Source: Basidiobolus meristosporus CBS 931.73
Taxonomy: Eukaryota > Basidiobolomycota > Basidiobolomycetes > Basidiobolales > Basidiobolaceae
Direction of reading: 5' to 3'
Length of the DNA stretch: 64,000 nt
NCBI GenBank assembly: GCA_002104905.1
Contig: MCFE01000047.1
Location: 62,001-126,000, forward strand
Part shown: positions 57,004-64,000 of the stretch, one piece after another
Numbering within the stretch: the stretch's first letter is position 1
Layout of the letters: every line of letters begins with the position of its first letter
The notes under the pieces: generated by a model
The model's input: only the letters and a program-made list of their open reading frames with translations
The model's database searches: none
What the model was told of the DNA's origin: nothing
Made by a program: the position numbers and the translations under genes

Positions 57004-58498
57004 AGGATAACTTTTGCATAGGTCCATACAGATCTGAGTGAATTAGATCTAATTTTTCTTAGTTTTGATTAACCCAGAGCTCTTGAACAGTTGTCTGGCT
57101 TGTTTCCATATATGCAGGCTTCACAGTGCTCCAAACTAGCTGGGGGAGCATTTTTACTTCAGAAATTAGCTGATCTTTGATCATTTTTGGCAAATAATCA
57201 AAATTGATGTGACCAAATCTCCTGTGCCAAAGTATTGGTGTTTCTTCATTTAAGTTATCTGTATTGGCATCCGGATATGATGGATATAAGTCAACTTGCA
57301 CAGATTCTGATCTCTGATACCCAAAGCCATATGGGCACCATTTTGATTAGTGATCCTGCATCCAAAATTGTCAAAGCAGACACTGAGACCTTCTGCTGTA
57401 GCCTTGCTTACAGATAGTAGGTTCTTGGCTATTTCTGGTACATAGAGTACTTCTTTAAAGGTCAGTGTATGGCTTCCCTCACTGCCTCTAAGGCTTACTT
57501 GGATAGTTCCTTCTCCCACTGCATTAATTGTTCTATTGTCACCCTTGAAAACCTTCTTAATTGGAGTTTATTGGTATTGAGTAAAATGTTCTTTTTGGTA
57601 TGTAAAGTGCTGAGTTGCTCCAGGGTCAATATACCACATCAGAGAGTCCTTGTTTATGGTCATATTTAATGCAGATATGAATAGTCTATCTTAAGCTGTT
57701 GCAGCATTTCCACATTCAGGCTTTTCTGCAGACTATCTCTCTTTTTGAGACATCAGTCTGATGTGTGTCCTTTCCTTTTGCAGTAGTTACAAAACAGACT
57801 GCTATTGCCTTTGAAAGGTATTTGGTATCTCCTTTGTTGGTTATCACTGCTTATTAAAGCATCTTCTTCTTCCTTCTTATTGGTGGTTGATTTTCTTAAT
57901 TCTTCATCCAGGAGCCTTCCATATACGTAATTTAAGGTCAAATCTTCAGTTCTGGACTCTAGGGCTAATACAAGGCCCTGAAGCTTGTTTGCCAGGCTGT
58001 TCAGGATGGTAACTATCACATCCTCATCAGTAGTTGGTACACCCACAGATTCCATCTCATCCACCAGCAGGGTAATTCTGTTAATTAGATTTTTCATTTC
58101 TTCTCCTGGCTGCATCTTTGTAGTGAAGAATATCTGTCTCAGATACATTTTCTTAGCAGCTGAACATGACTGGTAGGTGTCTTCTAATGCCTTCCAGGCA
58201 TTCTTTGCTGTTTTTGCTCTTGAGCATTGAATTAGCAGTTTGTCTTTGACATTATGGCAAGTGCAGTTAAAGGCACTTTGTTCTATCATCTGGTACATTA
58301 AGGCTTCCTCTCCCATGCTTTTGGGACGGCATTCTTCTCTCATGACAATATCCCAAAGGCCTCTTTCTTGTAGCAGCATCTTCATCTTCACCTTCCACGC
58401 TTGGTAGTTAGGTCCAACCAACTTTCCAGCAGAGGGGAAGAATTCCAGTATTAGCCGTAGTAGACATTGCAGAAAGTGACAGTTTGGGGCACATAATC
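57004..58498 (-). pseudogene. Copia D gag, protease and start of integrase
   Basis: Reading down: capsid (58421-57753: LLQERGLWDIVMREE, NAWKALEDTYQSC, VIVTILNSLANKLQ), zinc knuckle FCNYCKRKGHTSD, protease with an altered active site region (WYIDPGATQHF-like reading near 57,625), then the segment LLSVSKATAEGLSVCFDN and LWHRRFGHINFDYLPKMIK of the pre-integrase domain. The gag frame is open over about 220 residues. Confidence 0.85.
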
Positions 58499-58831
58499 TG
58501 TTGTAAGAGTCTTGGAGATATTGGAAGTGGTTTGGGAGGACATGTAAGTTTTGTGGTTTTCACTTTATGATTTATTGAATGTACAAGTAGTATTTATACT
58601 TTTACACAGTCTTGGCATAACAAGTACATAGAATAGGTCAAGGAAGGTCTTAAGAGCATGTATGCAAAGTTTGGGGCTGTTTGGACAACTTATCTAATTT
58701 TCATGTTCAGGGTAAATATTCTAAGTAAATCCCAACAAGGAATTTGGTCAGTATTCTTTAGGATTGGAAGGTAATGATCTAAGTGACTAAGTTGGGTGAA
58801 TATTTAGGTGGAATTATGAATTTTTGCAACA
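58499..58831 (-). mobile_element. 5' LTR of copia D
   Basis: 333 bp, shortened by an internal loss of about 19 bp after GTTCAGGGTA. The adjacent PBS reads AGATTATGTGCCCC on the element strand, a mutated form of GGTTATGAGCCC. Confidence 0.85.
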
Positions 58832-59383
58832 CATATGCTATTATTGAATTGATTATGTTATGGAAAGTTTAGGTGCAAATACAAGATCTACAGTGTTTTC
58901 TGTCTGTAAGACAAGATATGATTTCAATGAGACACTTGGATGTATGAAGATGTAATACTATTACTAGCCTGCAGTGAAAGAATATGTGAATAAGTTCCAA
59001 GTTCATTGGATAGGTGGTTTGGTAAGCTCAAGCTGGTTTCCATCATTGGGCAAACTTAAAATCATCAAGGTAGGAAGCTGAGCTATTTACTTCTGAGAGA
59101 GCCAAACAAATTGAACAACAATCTGAACTTTATAGTATAGGAGTGAGGAAAAAGTTACTTGAGTGAAACATTTTTGGTGTATTCACATACAGCATGGCTA
59201 CCTTATAGCAACACTAACCTGCTATTTCAAGATGTAGTCCATTGGAAACAGCCAGGCTATTACCCACCGAGCATTCTAACTCAAGTATTACTTGGAATCT
59301 TTGAAGTAACACGATTTATAGAATTTAATATGCACTCCCAATCAAATAAACCTCTAGCAAACTGCAACATAAAGCAATCGGAA
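58832..59383. other. Transition from the transposon nest to host sequence
   Basis: A short tract near 58,870 (GGTGCAAATACAAG) resembles a copia LTR end. Otherwise no gene or repeat is recognised. The change to higher GC content starts near 59,390. Confidence 0.4.
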
Positions 59384-62260
59384 TCAGAACTTTTCGGCCA
59401 CGGTGCTCCAATAGTCCAGAGTGTCCAACTTTGGCTGCAATGATAGGAAGATGGTTTCGTCATCCTCCACTATGTCGAAGGCATTGACCGACTGGCTGTA
59501 AGTACTCTGCTTAACCTGCCATAGATAGCTAAATCCCGCAGTGTCACTCAAATTCAAATCGCCTACAAGATGTTTGAATTTCGTGTTGGCAGAGATTCCG
59601 AAGTGACGAAGCAGCACTTTCCCGGACTCCTTCAGGACCACGTTAATGTGCTTCACTATTGACGAGGAAACGGATAAGAATCTGACGAACTCCATAGTAC
59701 GCCATGAAAGTACCTGATATATCCAAAACGCATGTAGGGATTTCCTCCGGAGTAGCCAACTGGCTGCCCTGATGACCCTTCTCTTGTACTGGTATTCTTA
59801 GTGCTCTGAACATCTGGACTTACCAAAAAGCCTTACCTAAGAAAAATTCAAAGCAAGCCTGCCACATAACCGACCCAGGATTTCTCATCAAATGCTCAAG
59901 CAGCACTACCTCTGGCTCTCCTATCACCTTTACTAGGCCTGGGCGGAAGAGAATGAACACCTAGCGTCATGAACAGGAAATCAGCCATTGGTTTAGAACC
60001 CTCAGGAGAGATGCACCTACACTGATATCCTCTGGAACATCAAACAGACAAGCTACTTTTCGTTTACGAACCAGACGGCCTTTTTGAAGATCGTATTTTC
60101 CCGGCTCCAATCTGGCGAACTCATCGTCTTCTGGAAAGTACGCCTTCAGATCTTTGCACAGTAGCCCGGTAGAGAAGATCACAAGGATCCCGCTCTGGCC
60201 GTCAAGGAGGCCACGAAATCTGGATATCTCCAGGTTCAAGAAATTGACGCCAATCTCATCCCGCATGGCTCTGAATGAGAAGCAAACAGTAACCCCTTGG
60301 GCGATTTGGACAAGATTGGTTGAAGTGGATGTCGCTTCCGAGAGACTCGCCCCATGTAATACAGTATCATGGAGAAAATAGAACATCGAGTCCCATCGTT
60401 TTTCGGCGCTGTTCTCCATATGGTACTTGATGACGGTTTTGAAGAAGACTTCGCTGGATGTGGCGTCCGATGCAGTCGACGTTTCGGAGAACAAGGCGCC
60501 CAGAAACGTCAGGTTCATTCCAAGATCGGCTGACTTCGCCATTCTAATGAATTGCTCCACACTCCAACGAGAGAAAGTGGGAAGCCAGGATATCTCATTC
60601 CCATTCTCCATGGGTGTGCGCTTGAGCCTTATCAATTCAAATTGCGCAATAGGTGAATCTTTGAAGGAACATTACCGATTGTAAGGGGATGTGGGCTTTA
60701 CTGGCTAGAAACCAAATGGGCACCTTGACTCCGTCCAGGTCGACCTCATCCCTATATGAGAACGGAACACCCAAAAGGAACATTGCTATCAGGTATCCGT
60801 AGATTTTGCACCACGCGGGATGGCAGCGAACCAACTCCAAAGGGATACGCTGACCTCGTATCAGTACTCCTTTCATACTTTCTAGGCACTAGCTCCGCTG
60901 TTAGAACATGGACCAGGTAAGCTCACAGGGTAAGATACCTCTTGCACATGAAATACGGGGCACGTAGTCTTCTTATAAAAGAGATATATCAGACTTGTGC
61001 GTACGATGCGAGGGATGCCGAGTGTAATCTCCTTCAGTTTCTGGGCGACGTCGTCGAGGTCTTTATCATCCCACAGGAACTCTTTTTGGATTGTATTGCC
61101 GTTGGCGAAACTTGTGATTTGCACTACAGACCTGGATTCAAATTAGCTCACTGCAGGTGTAAGACTGGGGTCCAACCATACTCACGCAATTTCCCTGACA
61201 CAAAGGGTGGGCAGCTGAATGAAAATCATTTGCCTCGAGAGGTCATCCCTCATGGCTCTCTCGAAGTTCGTCACCGAGAAGACTGCCGAACTCCCACTGC
61301 AGCACACGTAACATCGGGGATGCCATAACAGAGGCCATATTATCTGACAAAAAGCAGCATATCTCTACGAGAGGAAATCATCGTCATCAGGAGTGGGTTG
61401 GCTGAGGTACAACTAGAGTACCTTCAGTGTCTTCTCAAAGCTGTAATCTGTTGGGCTTGGGTCAGAGTCTTCCAGTGCTTCCAGACAATCCCAATGAATA
61501 AAGAACCTAGAGTCTGGATACGCATCAATAACACCAGAAAGCCCTATCCTTTGGAGATGCGAGTATTCTTCGGTCATATACTATTGTATACCGTAAGTAC
61601 TTTTGCATCATGAAACGCTTCGGTCCTAGATTACCAGTGGTAAATGAAATACTGATCTAATTTGCTGCTCCAACACCATCAACATAGCATTTTCCAATGT
61701 GGTTATCGTTGGTGAAGCTATAGTCACACTTCGACTGAAGGCTATATGAACATAGCATGCGTCGGCTAAATCTTCCATGTGGAACAGGTCATCTGTGCTG
61801 TACTGGCGGATCCCCTCAATTCAGTAACTTACTTTGTATCTGAGCAAGAGGAAAGCCCGGGTGGATGCTATTCGGAGACTGCAAGGCATCCTGGTTCTCT
61901 TTCACTTTCAAAAACGCCTGGAACCGTTGGAAAAAGGTGGTTTTTCCATAGCCCGAAGGTAGCCCACAGGCAACAAGGTACGGCTAGATGATGGATTCAG
62001 TAATTCCGAATGCAAATTGGGCAAACATGATACCGACTACTCCACTCTGGCCCCGGCTATGGTTAGCTAAGAAGATACGAGCTACTTGCATGTGTTCGGT
62101 ATAGCGACCTACAAAAAAAAGCTCGGGAAACTGGAGGTGGATGTCAGTAAGGCCACTTTTCACCCCAAACGATGAAACACACTAAAGCTTCGCCAAGTTT
62201 TAGTTCGGTGTCCAAACGATCGTCCAGTAGGTAATCTACCAGGCATGAGATTAATGTCAT
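59384..62260 (-). CDS. P-loop NTPase, STAND or Crinkler/RHS-like, 11 exons
   Basis: My model joins exons 62260-62183, 62130-62041, 61983-61833, 61792-61635, 61580-61422, 61364-61186, 61131-60927, 60888-60702, 60658-60021, 59960-59837 and 59796-59384. All junctions are GT-AG, introns are 40-60 nt, and the frame is closed over about 793 residues. Residues about 60-70 hold Walker A (GLPSGYGKTT). A later RFFIHWD may be Walker B, CYVCCSGSS a sensor-1 strand, and TLGIPRIV the GxP motif of STAND and ORC-like ATPases. The C-terminal 400 residues are unassigned; FELIRLKR and FEFFLE occur there. This resembles ATPase parts of Crinkler/RHS proteins. The first exon could extend upstream. Function is inferred from motifs only. 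Confidence 0.7.
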
Positions 62261-62525
62261 ATTTGAGAAGGCTTGTGACGGTATCTACGTTTACCCCAAG
62301 TAGCATTCTTCTCCATTGAATAAAGGGTGTGTACGTTCCGTATAGATTTGCAAGTTGGCTTATGGAAGAGACTCGACGTGGCTTAGATAAAGAAATTAAA
62401 CAATCAATCCCAATTTAAGCTCACCAATGATGTTCGAGGGAATCAAGTCTGATAGCTCAGTTGATCTGATACAGAATTGATGAACTCCATAACAAGAAAA
62501 GCTGAGTGCAGTCTTCAAATCTTAT
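62261..62525. promoter_or_regulatory. Divergent spacer between the P-loop gene and the MoxR-like gene
   Basis: The 265 bp between two divergent start codons must hold both promoters. No clear TATA box was identified. A short minus-strand frame starting at 62489 could be an upstream exon of the P-loop gene. Confidence 0.45.
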
Positions 62526-64000
62526 ATGTTACCTCCAAAGAGACGATACAGACAACAGATACAAGCAATATGCCGAGGCTCCGGCTGCTATTATTCTGAG
62601 GATGTATTTATGTCTTTGCTTTTGTGCCTCATCGCTGGAAGTAAGCCTTTGTTACTGAGAACTAGGCCAGAAGCAATTAATGACCTTGCAGAAATGCTCG
62701 AGCAAGTAAGTCTTTTCTTTGGCTAAACAGGATGCTCTTGACCCACTCTAAAGTGTATTTAGATGTCCTTGCAAGTATTTGGCCTAAATTGCGCGAGAAT
62801 TGACTGTTCACAGATCCATGCAACCAGTGATCTCTATCGAACCATGTTCAACAAGAGTAAGGACTCATTTCTACGCCCTCGTACCAATTCCTTTGCACCT
62901 GGGGTTACGGGCTTAATATCCCCTCCCGAGCCTCGAACCAGTCCGCCAACTAGCCTGTTCTCTAACAGAGACATAGCCAACAAAAACCTAATCTCTAATA
63001 GCCAAGTAGATGGCAAGAAGAACCGAAGCTTTTCGGTAGATGATCGTACGCTTGAAGAACGCAAACTATTTATAAGCTCCTTAAGGCAGCAAATACCTGT
63101 TGAGCACTTACAGAATAAACATCACCTGGAAAAACATAGGCGAAAGCAGCCCACCGTATCTTTCAGGGAATCTCACAAGGTAGGCTATTGGACGCACTAA
63201 AAGCATTCCGTGAACCTCTCATCATTCGATGGGCTAACACAGGAGCTCAAATCCCAAAAGCAAACAGAAGACGCAGAATACATACCTCTTGGACGAGTAA
63301 GTGAGCGAACCAGTAAAGAGCCAGCGTCCTTGAAACCACAGAGGAAGCCATCCATAGTGTACAATACTTCCATGTTTACACCCAAAAAACTAGCCAATAT
63401 CATCGTACTCGAGGGATTGGAGGAATCTGATGAGACCGTACAGCTCGCCATATTAGAGGTATTACTCTTCAGTCATGTGAATGCTCTTTCCTATAATAAC
63501 CAAGTGGCAGATTCTGTCGAAGGGATGGCTTGTGGATGACAGTACTGTATGCTATGTCCCAGACCCTTTCGTAATTGTATCCGTAATGCCCTTAAGCTGC
63601 GCAATGCCGAAGACAAAGCGCCTGGTATAGCATGGATTTCTCTCCGTAAGCAAAGGATCGAAAGTAACCAAACTCCTACGATAGCTAGAGATGTTTTACC
63701 TTAGTTGCGTACATGATGGAACTATGGAGGCGAAGCCCTTGATGTCGAGCAAGCGCCAGCTCGTCTTTCCTTATCAAGTAAGCACTGTCACATCTTCACT
63801 TCGCGAAATAGTCTGAAAACAATCATTCAACATAGGAAGTAAGAGATATTGCCTATCGGGCCAGAAAAGTCACTATAAGCCCAGAAATCGACCGCTACCT
63901 GCGCGATCTCTTTATCGCAATTCGTACTCACGTGAAGTTCAAGAATGGAATGAGTCCTCGGGCATCGACCGACCTCGCTTCAGCTGCTAGGTACAACTTC
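62526..64000 (+). CDS. Fungal MoxR-like AAA-type protein, 5' part
   Basis: Exons read 62526-62705, 62763-63179, 63243-63458, 63505-about 63620, then to 63777, and 63836 to the window end. Introns 62706-62762, 63180-63242, 63459-63504 and 63778-63835 have GT-AG ends. The one ending at 63242 has the branch motif CTAAC. Key segments are LLLCLIAGSKPLLLRTRPE, VFGLNCARIDC, a basic Ser/Pro-rich linker, KLANIIVLEGLEESDE (the AAA strand), VPDPFVIVSVMPL, and ARKVTISPEIDRYLRDLFIA, in the order known for fungal MoxR-like proteins. A further in-frame intron (63297-63341) is possible. The segment between about 63,590 and 63,720 is not resolved and may hold another intron or a lesion. The biochemical role is unknown to me. 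Confidence 0.75.

Noticed and set aside
60659-60701. A frameshift between two reading frames of the P-loop gene
   Set aside because: A 43-nt intron with GTAAAG donor and AAAG acceptor joins both frames exactly.
61984-61986. In-frame TAG just before the Walker A motif, suggesting a pseudogene
   Set aside because: A 57-nt GT-AG intron (62040-61984) removes it in phase and contains the branch-like TTACTGAAT seen in another intron of the gene.
63180-63203. A 24-nt intron in the MoxR-like gene (GTAGGC to CTAAAAG)
   Set aside because: It would keep the frame, but a 63-nt intron from the same donor to 63242 ends with a perfect CTAAC branch motif and has the usual length.

Overview
The window looks like about 64 kb of a fungal nuclear genome. 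At the left edge is a fungal-type glutamate 5-kinase with a C-terminal PUA region. Next to it are secreted six-cysteine proteins resembling the CBM19 chitin-binding domain. At the right edge are two multi-exon genes with short GT-AG introns of about 40-63 nt. Between them lies a dense nest of LTR retrotransposons and DNA transposons. I could not fix the phylum from sequence alone.

Left part (1-10,330). The 3' part of PRO1 (+) is followed by a cluster of seven related genes. Each encodes a signal peptide, one six-Cys domain and a long acidic Asp/Gly/Asn/Glu-rich tail. Genes 1-5 lie in tandem on the minus strand and share TATA-centred promoters. Genes 6 (+) and 7 (-) are more diverged and convergent. 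Copies 1 and 3 carry single-base frameshifts and copy 4 is a clear pseudogene. A decayed copy of the PRO1 3' end sits between genes 2 and 3, so the duplication unit once included PRO1 sequence. Gene 5 has an expanded 9-nt repeat.

Middle part (about 10,690-58,850). This is a transposon nest. Ty1/copia family 1 has 350-bp LTRs (TGTTGTAA...TTACAACA) and a primer binding site complementary to the initiator tRNA-Met anticodon arm. Copies A (+) and B (-) are nearly identical, face each other and share the same stop codons. Copy D lies at 53.8-58.8 kb. There are two Ty3/gypsy lineages; gypsy-2 at 35,093-39,792 has both LTRs. Several solo LTRs carry 5-bp target duplications. PIF/Harbinger transposase with a divergent Myb/SANT-like ORF, CACTA/Plavaka (Tnp2-like) transposase fragments, a foldback MITE and three repeated ORF families I cannot name fill the rest. 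No intact host gene was found in this part.

Right part (about 59,100-64,000). Two host genes are divergently transcribed from a 265-bp spacer. The minus-strand gene (11 exons, about 793 aa) encodes a P-loop NTPase with Walker A, probable Walker B and GIPR motifs, resembling STAND or Crinkler/RHS-type ATPases. The plus-strand gene is a fungal MoxR-like protein that runs off the window. The acidic secreted family and the P-loop gene flanking the transposon nest are the most interesting accessory content.
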